Position numbers and translations under genes: made by a program | In this document: positions 28,013 through 36,665 of the stretch, piece after piece | How positions within the stretch are numbered: the stretch's first letter is position 1 | How the letters are laid out: the number at the start of each line of letters is the position of its first letter | Notes under the pieces: generated by a model | The model's database searches: none | The model's input: only the letters and a program-made list of their open reading frames with translations | Told to the model about the DNA's origin: nothing | DNA from: Acinetobacter sp. ANC 3813 | GTDB taxonomy: Bacteria; Pseudomonadota; Gammaproteobacteria; Pseudomonadales; Moraxellaceae | Length of the DNA: 64,000 nucleotides | Assembly (NCBI RefSeq): GCF_002135435.1 | Contig: NZ_NEGK01000007.1 | Location: forward strand, 181,780 to 245,779 | Direction of reading: 5' to 3'

Positions 28013-28657
28013 TGTATATTACCCCCTGATTATAAATTATGTTTTGATAATTTCTTATTAAATTGAATTATCGAGGGAAAAATAACATTATAATTTTTAT
28101 CGAGCATTGGCAAATATCATCTTTTATTACAACGAAATACCTTAAAAAAAATATGGTTTTAATCCCCAATATATTATTAAAAAGATATCTACAAACAGTA
28201 AATCCAAGTTAAAAATAATCGCAAATTATGCTTAAAAAAAAAGCATTTCTAAGATTTTAGTTCTAATTTATACATAAAATCTAAATAGACATCTGTTTAT
28301 CATTTTCAGTCATTGTGCAGTATCATTTATCAAAATGACTAGAACGTCAAATTCGATTGAAAAAATCGGGAATTCCAATTAGCATTTAATACCAAACCGC
28401 TCAAAAACAAATCACATCAATCTGAGAAAAAAATGCAAACTATCCTTTATTTATCTGTACTTTTTGCATAATGCAACACTTCACACGCCTTCTACTGCTG
28501 TTTTAGCGTACTCTTAAAATTTAGATCAGCATCGTATCAATGTCATTAGCTTCGTCTAGATCAATGCATAGCAATCTGAACAAAATCGCTGTTTTGCAAT
28601 TGACATAAACGCTCTATACTTTGATTCAAATTTTCATGAAATGTATTTCATCATCCA
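28013..28657. other. 645-bp AT-rich divergent intergenic region
   Basis: No gene was found. On the minus side TATAAT (28087-28092) is a plausible -10 for the GTPase operon. On the plus side TATACT (28615-28620) is a plausible -10 for xseA. The central part is AT-rich with no clear repeats or conserved element, and is long for this genome. Confidence 0.45.
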
Positions 28658-29938
28658 ATGTCCGATTTACAGCTTTCACTCAGTGAATACCTCTCTGCCG
28701 TTCAGGAAGTCATTAAACTGGCTTTTGATGATGCTGTATGGATCAAGGCTGAAATCCGCAATTTAAATATTAAAGGCGGGCATTATTATATTGAGCTGGC
28801 AGAAAAAGAACCTGATAGCGATAAAGTGATCGCAAGCTGTAAAGCGACCATTTGGAAATTTTCAGCACAAAAAATCGTGACTAAGTTCGAACGTGAAAGC
28901 GGCGTTGAATTAAGCCGTGATTTAAATGTATTGATAAAAGTCAGAGCGCGCTTTGACCCTCAGTATGGTTTTTCTGTCAATATTGAAGAAATTGATTCAA
29001 GTTACACCCTTGGTGATATTGCCAAACGCTATCAGCAAATTGTTTTGCAGCTGAATGAAGCTGGCTTACTGAATAAAAATAAACTTTTAGCCGCTCCATT
29101 TGATATTCAGCATGTCCTGGTGATTGCACCAGAACAAGCCGCAGGTTTAGGAGACTTTAAAAAAGATGCCGACGCCCTGCAGCAGGCTGGCGTGTGCCAA
29201 TTTATTTATCAAAACGCAACATTTCAAGGCAATACCGCTGCGCAAAGCATTATGACCGCTTTAGGCCAAGGCCTTCGGCAATGGGCAATAGATTTCACAG
29301 CACCGCCCGATTTAATTGTCATTATCCGCGGCGGCGGTTCAGTCAATGATTTGGCGTATTTAAATGATTTTGATTTGGCTGCTTTGTTAAGTAAACGTTC
29401 TGTGCCAATCTGGGTAGGTATCGGTCACGAGAAAGACCGCACTATTTTAGATGAGATTGCGCACCGTTCTTTTGATACTCCGAGTAAAGTCATTGCAGGC
29501 ATTCGGAGTCATATTGTCTTGCGCGTACAAGAAGTACTGGCCTTTAAACAGAATATTCAGCTTTTGTCTCAGCATCAAATCGCCGCGTATCAAAGCAAAA
29601 ATGATCAATTGATTAAAATCATTCAAACACTGTCTAAGAATGAAATTGCAGATATTCTCAAACAGCTGCAGCAGATGAAAGATCAGGCAAGAAATTATGC
29701 TGATCAGATTTTAAAGCTGGCTCAACATCAGGTCGAAGCCTTAATCCGTGAAACGCTGCTGCAAAACCCGCGCCATATTTTAACCAAAGGCTATGCGCTT
29801 GTGCGGCAGCAAGGCCATACGGTCAGTAGCGTCCAGCAACTAAATAGCACATTGCCTCAAATCCAAATAGAACTGCAGGATGGCGTGATTAATGCCGACA
29901 TCCAATCTATACAGCCCCATAAAGGAAGCAGCTCATGA
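28658..29938 (+). CDS. xseA: Exodeoxyribonuclease VII large subunit
   Basis: A 426-aa catalytic subunit of the single-strand exonuclease used in mismatch repair. The N-terminal OB fold (LSEYLSAVQEVIKLAFDDAV, KGGHYYIEL) covers about 1-100. The catalytic Exonuc_VII_L domain follows with IIRGGGSVNDL, VGIGHEKDRTILDEIAH and DTPSKV, then a coiled-coil and the end KGYALVRQQG. It overlaps xseB by four bases (ATGA), so the two are translationally coupled. Confidence 0.96.
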   Translation: MSDLQLSLSEYLSAVQEVIKLAFDDAVWIKAEIRNLNIKGGHYYIELAEKEPDSDKVIASCKATIWKFSAQKIVTKFERESGVELSRDLNVLIKVRARFDPQYGFSVNIEEIDSSYTLGDIAKRYQQIVLQLNEAGLLNKNKLLAAPFDIQHVLVIAPEQAAGLGDFKKDADALQQAGVCQFIYQNATFQGNTAAQSIMTALGQGLRQWAIDFTAPPDLIVIIRGGGSVNDLAYLNDFDLAALLSKRSVPIWVGIGHEKDRTILDEIAHRSFDTPSKVIAGIRSHIVLRVQEVLAFKQNIQLLSQHQIAAYQSKNDQLIKIIQTLSKNEIADILKQLQQMKDQARNYADQILKLAQHQVEALIRETLLQNPRHILTKGYALVRQQGHTVSSVQQLNSTLPQIQIELQDGVINADIQSIQPHKGSSS

Positions 29939-30135
29939 CTAAAAAGCAAGATCCCTTAAGCTTTAAAGAAGGCTATGACATTTTGAAGAAAAATGCCGAG
30001 CTGCTTGAGCAGCAGCAAGAACCTGATATTGATAATTTAATGAAAATTGTTGAAGAATCTATGCAAGCCTATAAAGCCTGTAAATCACGGGTAGATGCTG
30101 TACAGGCTGCTTTGAATGAGACGTTTAAAGAGTGA
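29935..30135 (+). CDS. xseB: Exodeoxyribonuclease VII small subunit
   Basis: A 66-aa helical subunit (SFKEGYDILKKNAELLEQQQ, then LMKIVEESMQAYKACKSRVD) of the size of known XseB proteins, which bind the XseA coiled-coil. It starts inside the xseA stop in an ATGA overlap. Shine-Dalgarno AGGAAG lies in the xseA end. Confidence 0.92.
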   Translation: MTKKQDPLSFKEGYDILKKNAELLEQQQEPDIDNLMKIVEESMQAYKACKSRVDAVQAALNETFKE

Positions 30136-30258
30136 TTTTAAAGTGTTGCTATTGAATAGCTTAAGCTAGCTCTTCGTCATTATTCATTTTCAAGAGACCA
30201 ATACAATCCCTAGATCTTTTTCGCTAAAGTGAGCTTGGCTTTCAACAGTTGAATTTTA

Positions 30259-30660
30259 TTATTTAGGCGGAGAAATCGGTGTTGCGTAGCAAATATGCAT
30301 TTTCCCATGAATTTGCTGATAGCAATTCCATACTCCATGTTCCCATTTAGGAATAATCTTGTTGTTTTTAATATTGCGATAATAGCTTCTCGCTTCTTTT
30401 GAATTTTCATAGCTATTGCCAAGTAAGATATGACAGTTCACTTCTTCATCGCAGAAATTAGATTCTTCAATGTAATAGTCTTTTTTATTTACCACAAATT
30501 TAGTAAAGGTTCCGCCCGCAGCGCCGCCAGATACGATTAAACACTTTTGAATCATACTCCGTCCATCAAGAATCCAGCACTTACCATGTTCATCGGGATA
30601 ATCATGGGCAAAAGCATTGCAAGAAATAATGGATAAACTAAGGATTAAATTATTTTTCAT
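30259..30660 (-). CDS. Secreted hypothetical protein
   Basis: The ATG at 30660 gives the signal peptide MKNNLILSLSIISCNAFA. An upstream in-frame ATG at 30669 adds three residues. The mature part (about 115 aa) has six to seven Cys (GKCWILD, QKCLIVS, NFCDEEVNCHILL, WNCYQQ, HICYAT), which suggests a disulfide-bonded periplasmic or secreted protein. No family is recognised. It is convergent with xseB and alone on its strand. Confidence 0.68.
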   Translation of the reverse strand: MKNNLILSLSIISCNAFAHDYPDEHGKCWILDGRSMIQKCLIVSGGAAGGTFTKFVVNKKDYYIEESNFCDEEVNCHILLGNSYENSKEARSYYRNIKNNKIIPKWEHGVWNCYQQIHGKMHICYATPISPPK

Positions 30661-31043
30661 TTTATGCATTTCTTATTGTTTCAAATATAAATAGGGGTTC
30701 TTTCGAGACTTATTTATATTCAAATCTGCAGCTAAATACAAGATTTTAGAAACGACATTTCTGAGAGCATTACTTTCAATTGGATTATATACGCTGTAAA
30801 AAAGTGTGAGTCACTGCTTTTAAATGTATTGTATTTTTTCAATACTTCACACTAACTACCATAAACAGTCTACATTTTTGGCTATTCACGCCAAGCATCT
30901 CTCAATCGTTTTGTATAACCCATATTATCAATTTTTTTTCTAAAATCTAAAAAAAGCCAATGGGAAATACTTATTTTTAGGTATTGATTCATTACAAAAA
31001 AAATCATCTAGTTAAAAATAATCAAAATCATCTGAGAATCTCA
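30661..31043. other. Divergent AT-rich intergenic region
   Basis: It lies between the secreted protein gene and the outer-membrane barrel gene. An AGTGTGA/TCACACT inverted pair around 30803-30852 is the only structure seen. No gene was found. Confidence 0.4.
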
Positions 31044-31781
31044 ATGAAACGCTTATTACTTATTGCTCTCGCTGCAACTTCTTTTTCTGGATTAGCTCAT
31101 GCAAATAATGGGGTTTATGCTTCAGTAAAAGCTGGGGTTAGCAATACAAAAATGAAGAATAACCAAGTTAATTATTTTTATGACGATGGTTCATATTACA
31201 GTTATGAAGACTACTATCAACATGACCAATCTAAATCAATCTATCCAAGCATCTCAACTGCTGTTGGTTTTGACTTCAGTAAAATCAGCAATATAAATAC
31301 AAGGATTGAATTAGAATACACATATAAACACAGTACCAAGTTTGAACCAACATCAAACTATGAAATTTGGACAAACACCTATAGCACCGACAAATATCTA
31401 AGTAAAAAAGGCACAAAGAAATTTAGCAATGATTTAAAAAGCCAATCATTAATGGTAAATGGTTACTATGATTTAGCAAATAAATCTAAATTCACACCTT
31501 ATCTTGGTGCAGGTATTGGCCTAACACGAGTTAAAAATGATTATGTGAATTTAGATTATCCTGACTACAATTTGTCTAAAAGTGATAATCACTTCACTTG
31601 GTCAACAAGCATTGGTGTTTCTTACAACGCAGCAAATAATGTAGATTTAGATCTGAGCTATAGATATGTAGATTTAGGAAAGTTTAGATTTGGTAAAGAT
31701 TTTAAAGAATATGATTCAGAGGAAACATCATTTAAGTTAAATTCGCAAGATTACTCTTTGGGTATCCGCTATACTTTTTAA
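31044..31781 (+). CDS. Outer-membrane beta-barrel protein (Opacity/OmpA-like N-terminal barrel type)
   Basis: The ATG at 31044 gives a 245-aa protein with the signal peptide MKRLLLIALAATSFSGLAHA. The mature part alternates amphipathic strands typical of an eight-stranded barrel (NNGVYASVKAG, YPSISTAVGFDF, TPYLGAGIGLT, VDLDLSYRYVDLG) and ends LGIRYTF with C-terminal Phe for Bam recognition. The frame runs further upstream, but that part lacks a signal sequence. It is rich in Tyr, Lys and Asn. Its function is unknown, possibly adhesion or surface exposure. Confidence 0.8.
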   Translation: MKRLLLIALAATSFSGLAHANNGVYASVKAGVSNTKMKNNQVNYFYDDGSYYSYEDYYQHDQSKSIYPSISTAVGFDFSKISNINTRIELEYTYKHSTKFEPTSNYEIWTNTYSTDKYLSKKGTKKFSNDLKSQSLMVNGYYDLANKSKFTPYLGAGIGLTRVKNDYVNLDYPDYNLSKSDNHFTWSTSIGVSYNAANNVDLDLSYRYVDLGKFRFGKDFKEYDSEETSFKLNSQDYSLGIRYTF

Positions 31782-31788
31782 TTGGTTA

Positions 31789-31811
31789 GGCCCTCAGCTG
31801 AGGGCTTGTTT
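31789..31811 (+). terminator. Terminator of the barrel protein gene
   Basis: GCCCTCAGCTGAGGGC (31790-31805) is a perfect 16-bp palindrome followed by TTGTTT. It lies 8 bases after the stop codon. Confidence 0.7.
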
Positions 31812-31974
31812 AAACTCATATATCGGTCATTGCAGATGTCGACTCATCTTTTCAAAAAACGACTAACGCCCTTCCAAAAATTTAGCCTTTTAATTTAATA
31901 GCCATAAATAAATTAGGTTGCCTCACATAGTGAAGACTCGAAGCTTTTTATTTTCTTGTCATCAACATTAGTCT

Positions 31975-32035
31975 TGTTGAGTAATTTCAGGCTTCAAAAT
32001 CAACACTTGCTTTTGAAGCCTGAAATTACTCAACA
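31975..32035. repeat. Long perfect inverted repeat, 25-bp arms, 11-bp loop
   Basis: The left arm 31975-31999 (begins TGTTGAGTAATTTCAGG) and right arm 32011-32035 are exact reverse complements. There is no U tract on either strand, so it is not a classical terminator. It lies in the 339-bp gap between the barrel gene and the 3' end of tamB. It may be a repeated palindromic element, a MITE-like unit or a 3' RNA stabiliser. Apart from this and the terminator, the gap shows nothing. Confidence 0.9.
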
Positions 32036-32120
32036 GTCTACACTTAAAAATAAATGCAGATAAATACTCATAAAAAATTATATAAAATATAAATTTACAA
32101 GAATTTAAATTTTTAGACCA

Positions 32121-35100
32121 TTAGAAGCGCCAATTATAGAATAAATCTATTGCGCGCTCTAAAGACTGGCTTGCTTCCAAATATAAACGCTGGTTCATTT
32201 GATAACGTAACGTCAGTTTATTGACCGGTGTAAATACTCCAACACCATAACGGATAAACAAGTCAGGTGTAATGTAGCCTGTCACTGATACTTGTGTATC
32301 ATCACCTGTTCCTTGGGCATCCAGCGCTAAACCGCTCAAACCAAAGGTACGGCCAATTTGGTTGGTCAATGCACGTGTTCCGCCTAAGCCCATACTAATA
32401 CCTGCCGCTGCAATGGTATTGTTCACATCAGACTTAAAGCCTTCAGATTGGCTTAAACCACTCGTACCCTCATTAATACGGCCTGTAATTAAGGCATTCA
32501 GTGCTTCCTGTTCAGATAGTCCAGCATCGTTATACACCTGAATGCTTGGGCTTGAAACTGTACCTGTTACACGCACACCCACCGTACTGCCTTGAACTGC
32601 TTTGTTTGCATCAATATCCAATGTTGGATTGGCCAGCGGCCCATTAAAACGAGCAATCGCACGATTCAAATCCAGACTTTGTCCATAAGCTTCAATTTTT
32701 ACACGCTGCGGCACACCAATTGCGCCATTTGCACGCATTGCAGTTTCTAGACCGCGCTGTGATAAGTTTAAACGGCCAATTAAAGGAATACGGCTATCAA
32801 ACCCTTGGAAAATCACTTGTTTGCCAAGACTGACGGAAACATCGGCACGAATATCCCAAGGGCGTGCAGATTTTAGAATTTCGAGCTGATTGTCACCTTC
32901 ATGCACAATACGCACATCAGAAGACACATTTACAACAGGCGCTGATGCTTCCGGCATAGATATTAAGGCTCGCGGCACATCTACCGTGCCAGACAAGGTC
33001 AATTTTTTCTTAAACGGCAGAACATCCAAATTTATATTAGGCGTTACAATTGCCGTAATCAGCGGTGCTTGACGCACCAGCAGATTTTGACCATTTAATT
33101 GCAGCTGAATACGCGGCTCATCTTTCCAGTCAACATTGCCTGTCAGCTTACCTACGCCCTGACCGCTGTTAAATGCGCCGTTAATAGTCGCATGATCCTG
33201 CCGCACAGCAGAATACAGTTGAATATTGCTCAGATTAACTGGTAATGAAATCATGCTGATTGAACCATCTTTAATACGGATATCACCTTCCATTAAAGGA
33301 TTGGTCAGCGTGCCGCTAATCTTGCCTGCATATGACAATGTACCGCCCATCGAACGGACATCCTGAATAAAAGGCTTAAAGATTTTCAGCTGGACTTGGT
33401 TAAATGCCACTTCACCGCGCATTGGCTTATTGTCTTTATAAGGATCAATAATCACATTTGCATAGCCGGTTCCAATATCTGGCGCCTTGGTATCCAAACG
33501 GATTTGCAGGCCTTCCGCTACACTTTTGGCAATCAGGCTAACTTCATCATACTTTAAGGTCGAACCTAAATATTGCGGATCTTCTGCGGCTAAGCCCAAT
33601 ACGCCATCACGTGTGAGTAAGCGCGCATCAATTTTAGGTCGTGCGCCCTTCGCCCACGATGCTTTGGCATAACCGTTCACTTTGCCGGTAATGGCTAAAC
33701 CTTCGGGCATGAAAGCAGCAAAATCTGCAAGATCTAAATTACGGGTGACAAATGACACATTGCCCTTATTTGGATTCACCCGAATAGGCTGATCAAAACA
33801 CAGTTCACTTTGCTGGCTCATCCAGCAATGCGCACCGACAAATAAGTCAGACTGCGCTGAAGTATAAATAATTGAAGCGTTTTGCCGCTGCACTAAACGA
33901 GTACGCAATGAGTCAAAGTCGCCTTTCTGAATTTGCCCCAGCCAATTATTTTGCGCATTAAAACCGCCCGCCAGCTGTACTTTAAATTTCGACAGTTTGT
34001 TTTCTGCATTGATTTTCAATACATGAGCGCTTCGCGTTCCAGCTAATGAAATTTCACCTTTCTGGATTTCACGTGAGCCGCTGCGCAGTTTTTCTAAACG
34101 CGCGACCATTTGCACAGGCGTAGTCTCTCCTGTCGGCAGCTCACCTTGCACACGGATTTGCTTCACACTGAATAAATTATTAAAACCGAAATTCTCTACA
34201 GCTAAATTGGCTGAGGCCTGCAACCGCGGCTGCACTTGCATATTGAGATAACCATAGGCACGGCCACGCAAACCGCCATAGATTTCATACAATGCTGGCG
34301 CATTTATTTTCAGGCGTAAATTCTGCGCATTGCCAGTGGCTTGTATTTGATTGCTCGCATAGGCTAAAAATAAATCATTGGCTTCAAATTGCTGCGGCAT
34401 AAAGCCTTTTTGGCTGGAGTTAATGACCAAAGCCAAATTACCCTTGCCGCGCACAGGTTTATTATTGATGATGCCTGCCAAATTCAAGCGCTGGATTTGT
34501 ACGCGCTTTAAGGCATCTGACCATAAGCCTTGGGTTTTTAAAGTACCAGACAATTCACCGCGCACGCTTGAAGCAAAATATTGCGGCTTAAACCGAATGA
34601 GTGAAGCATCTATATCCCAGCCGACCCCATTTTTTAAATTGACTAAGCCGCGGGCAAAAACTTTACCTGCAATACCGTCATGTTGCAGCTCTGCAATATT
34701 GATGAGTTCTGGCGTACCTGAAACACGAACCTTCAACAATCCTTTACTGGCTTCGAATTGGCTTGCAGATAAATTGCCGTCATAATTCACAGCAAAGCTT
34801 TTAAAACCGCCGCCCGCTTTAGCATCATGAAACAGCAATGCTGCCGTACTCGTTCCTGTGAGGCGCACTGTTTCATTTTGCTGGGCCATACGGCCTGTTA
34901 AATCTACGGCGCTCAAATGAATGATTTGCTGATTTGGTTTTGCAAAACCACTGGCCTTCACAGAACCATTGAGCAGATTAAAAGGCGCTGCGGCAGCCAC
35001 AGTTTGCGGATTAAAATTTTTCGCATTTAACAATGCATTCCATTTCAGCTGACGCTTGTCCGTAGGCAATTGCAATACAGCGCTGCCGCTCAGCTGCCCT

Positions 35101-36644
35101 TGCGCGGCTAAGTAATTAAAGCTCGGCACATTTAAATTATTGTCTTTTAAATTCAATTGCGCTTGATACGCGCCTGCTGGCAGCATGCCTTTTTCATGCT
35201 GTGCGACTTTGGTTGCCACCTGAATATTTTGCTTACCTTCAGTCAAAACCAGCTTAACATTGCCTGAAGCGCTGCTGAGCCAGCCCACATATGGCACTGC
35301 ACGGTCTATATTGAGCCATGACACATCCATCAGCATCGGCTGCGCTTTTTTATTCTTTTCAGGATTTTGGTCGAGTTTTAAATTCCATGTTTCATAACGG
35401 TCAAAATCTACCAAAGCCGTTAAATGCATGCCATTTTCAAGACGTCCCTGAGATGCAACCTTAGCATCTAAACTTGGCGGCAAGAAATCCTGTACAACCA
35501 GAGGTATCAATTTATCTTTAGGATTAATCTTCTCTAAACGGCCTTGCATATCCCAAATCACATGATCTTTCCAGCTGACTACACCGGCCAAATTGACTGC
35601 GCCTTTCATTAATTGACCATTAAGGTTGTCAATATTCAACTGATTTACAAGATCTGTATGCATAACAGCATTGTATTGACCCTTAGGTACATTTTCACCG
35701 GTCAGGTCTGTTATGACATTTAAATCTAAACGCTGAATATCACCATTAAACTTCGCCGATCCTTTTTCTATAAATAGCTTCTGATCTATCAATAAAGGCA
35801 AATGATAGTTCTTAAACTTTAACACCCCATGCATTGGCACATGTGGACGCATTGGATGCACCACAGCCCATCCTGTCAGTAAATCAGGTGTACTTGTTGC
35901 GACGCCTGCTTGAATCGTATCCAGTGTTCCGCGGGCATCTACAGCAATATCTTTAATATTCAGACTGTTATTTAAGGATGGGAGATTCACTACAGCTGTT
36001 GCGCTTAAAGGATATTTTCCTTCAAATTTCATTTGACCTGTTGCGCTGCGCACGCTCAGATAACCCATATCCATACGAGAGTCTTTAAACTTCAACTCTG
36101 TGCCAGACCACAGCGCTTCATTCAGCTTAATATCATTAAAATTCACATTTGAAGAATGTGTTTTGATCAGCAGATGATCGACATCCGCAGTATCTACACG
36201 CAATACAAATGGAAGGCGGATTTCACTGAATTTAAAGGGTTCATCGCTCGGCGGTGTTTTAGTAATAATCTGCAGATTTCGCACATCAGCGCTATTCAAA
36301 TGAATCTCTTTATTTAAAATAGCGCGCCAGCCCAGTGTCACATCTGCACGGTCAATTTTAACAACTACAGGTTTTAGGCTGACCAAGACATTGCGCAGAA
36401 TAATGCCTTTCAGCAAATTCCCGCCTTCATATTCATAATGAATAATCTTCTGCCGCTCCAAAACACGGTCCAGCAAGAATTTACTGCCTTTGTCTGTAGA
36501 AAACATGACGGCTAATGCAGCAACCAGCAACAGCACCATAAACAGCAGTGAAAATAATACACTGCGCAGAATACGGCGCTGTTTTGGCAATCCAGTTTGC
36601 GTATTTTCCGGTTCCAGATTTTGCTGCTGTTCTTGTTCAGCCAT
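32121..36644 (-). CDS. tamB: Translocation and assembly module TamB
   Basis: A 1507-aa inner-membrane-anchored protein (E. coli TamB is 1259). It has one N-terminal TM (RSVLFSLLFMVLLLVAALAV), a long beta-taco/AsmA-like repetitive middle, and the C-terminal DUF490/TamB domain ending VNKLTLRYQMNQRLYLEASQ and the terminal aromatic WRF. It spans the periplasm to contact TamA and is thought to carry phospholipids or help autotransporter assembly. It lies 21 bases after tamA in one operon. Confidence 0.94.
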   Translation of the reverse strand: MAEQEQQQNLEPENTQTGLPKQRRILRSVLFSLLFMVLLLVAALAVMFSTDKGSKFLLDRVLERQKIIHYEYEGGNLLKGIILRNVLVSLKPVVVKIDRADVTLGWRAILNKEIHLNSADVRNLQIITKTPPSDEPFKFSEIRLPFVLRVDTADVDHLLIKTHSSNVNFNDIKLNEALWSGTELKFKDSRMDMGYLSVRSATGQMKFEGKYPLSATAVVNLPSLNNSLNIKDIAVDARGTLDTIQAGVATSTPDLLTGWAVVHPMRPHVPMHGVLKFKNYHLPLLIDQKLFIEKGSAKFNGDIQRLDLNVITDLTGENVPKGQYNAVMHTDLVNQLNIDNLNGQLMKGAVNLAGVVSWKDHVIWDMQGRLEKINPKDKLIPLVVQDFLPPSLDAKVASQGRLENGMHLTALVDFDRYETWNLKLDQNPEKNKKAQPMLMDVSWLNIDRAVPYVGWLSSASGNVKLVLTEGKQNIQVATKVAQHEKGMLPAGAYQAQLNLKDNNLNVPSFNYLAAQGQLSGSAVLQLPTDKRQLKWNALLNAKNFNPQTVAAAAPFNLLNGSVKASGFAKPNQQIIHLSAVDLTGRMAQQNETVRLTGTSTAALLFHDAKAGGGFKSFAVNYDGNLSASQFEASKGLLKVRVSGTPELINIAELQHDGIAGKVFARGLVNLKNGVGWDIDASLIRFKPQYFASSVRGELSGTLKTQGLWSDALKRVQIQRLNLAGIINNKPVRGKGNLALVINSSQKGFMPQQFEANDLFLAYASNQIQATGNAQNLRLKINAPALYEIYGGLRGRAYGYLNMQVQPRLQASANLAVENFGFNNLFSVKQIRVQGELPTGETTPVQMVARLEKLRSGSREIQKGEISLAGTRSAHVLKINAENKLSKFKVQLAGGFNAQNNWLGQIQKGDFDSLRTRLVQRQNASIIYTSAQSDLFVGAHCWMSQQSELCFDQPIRVNPNKGNVSFVTRNLDLADFAAFMPEGLAITGKVNGYAKASWAKGARPKIDARLLTRDGVLGLAAEDPQYLGSTLKYDEVSLIAKSVAEGLQIRLDTKAPDIGTGYANVIIDPYKDNKPMRGEVAFNQVQLKIFKPFIQDVRSMGGTLSYAGKISGTLTNPLMEGDIRIKDGSISMISLPVNLSNIQLYSAVRQDHATINGAFNSGQGVGKLTGNVDWKDEPRIQLQLNGQNLLVRQAPLITAIVTPNINLDVLPFKKKLTLSGTVDVPRALISMPEASAPVVNVSSDVRIVHEGDNQLEILKSARPWDIRADVSVSLGKQVIFQGFDSRIPLIGRLNLSQRGLETAMRANGAIGVPQRVKIEAYGQSLDLNRAIARFNGPLANPTLDIDANKAVQGSTVGVRVTGTVSSPSIQVYNDAGLSEQEALNALITGRINEGTSGLSQSEGFKSDVNNTIAAAGISMGLGGTRALTNQIGRTFGLSGLALDAQGTGDDTQVSVTGYITPDLFIRYGVGVFTPVNKLTLRYQMNQRLYLEASQSLERAIDLFYNWRF

Positions 36645-36665
36645 AATGCTTAAATCACCTTAAAA

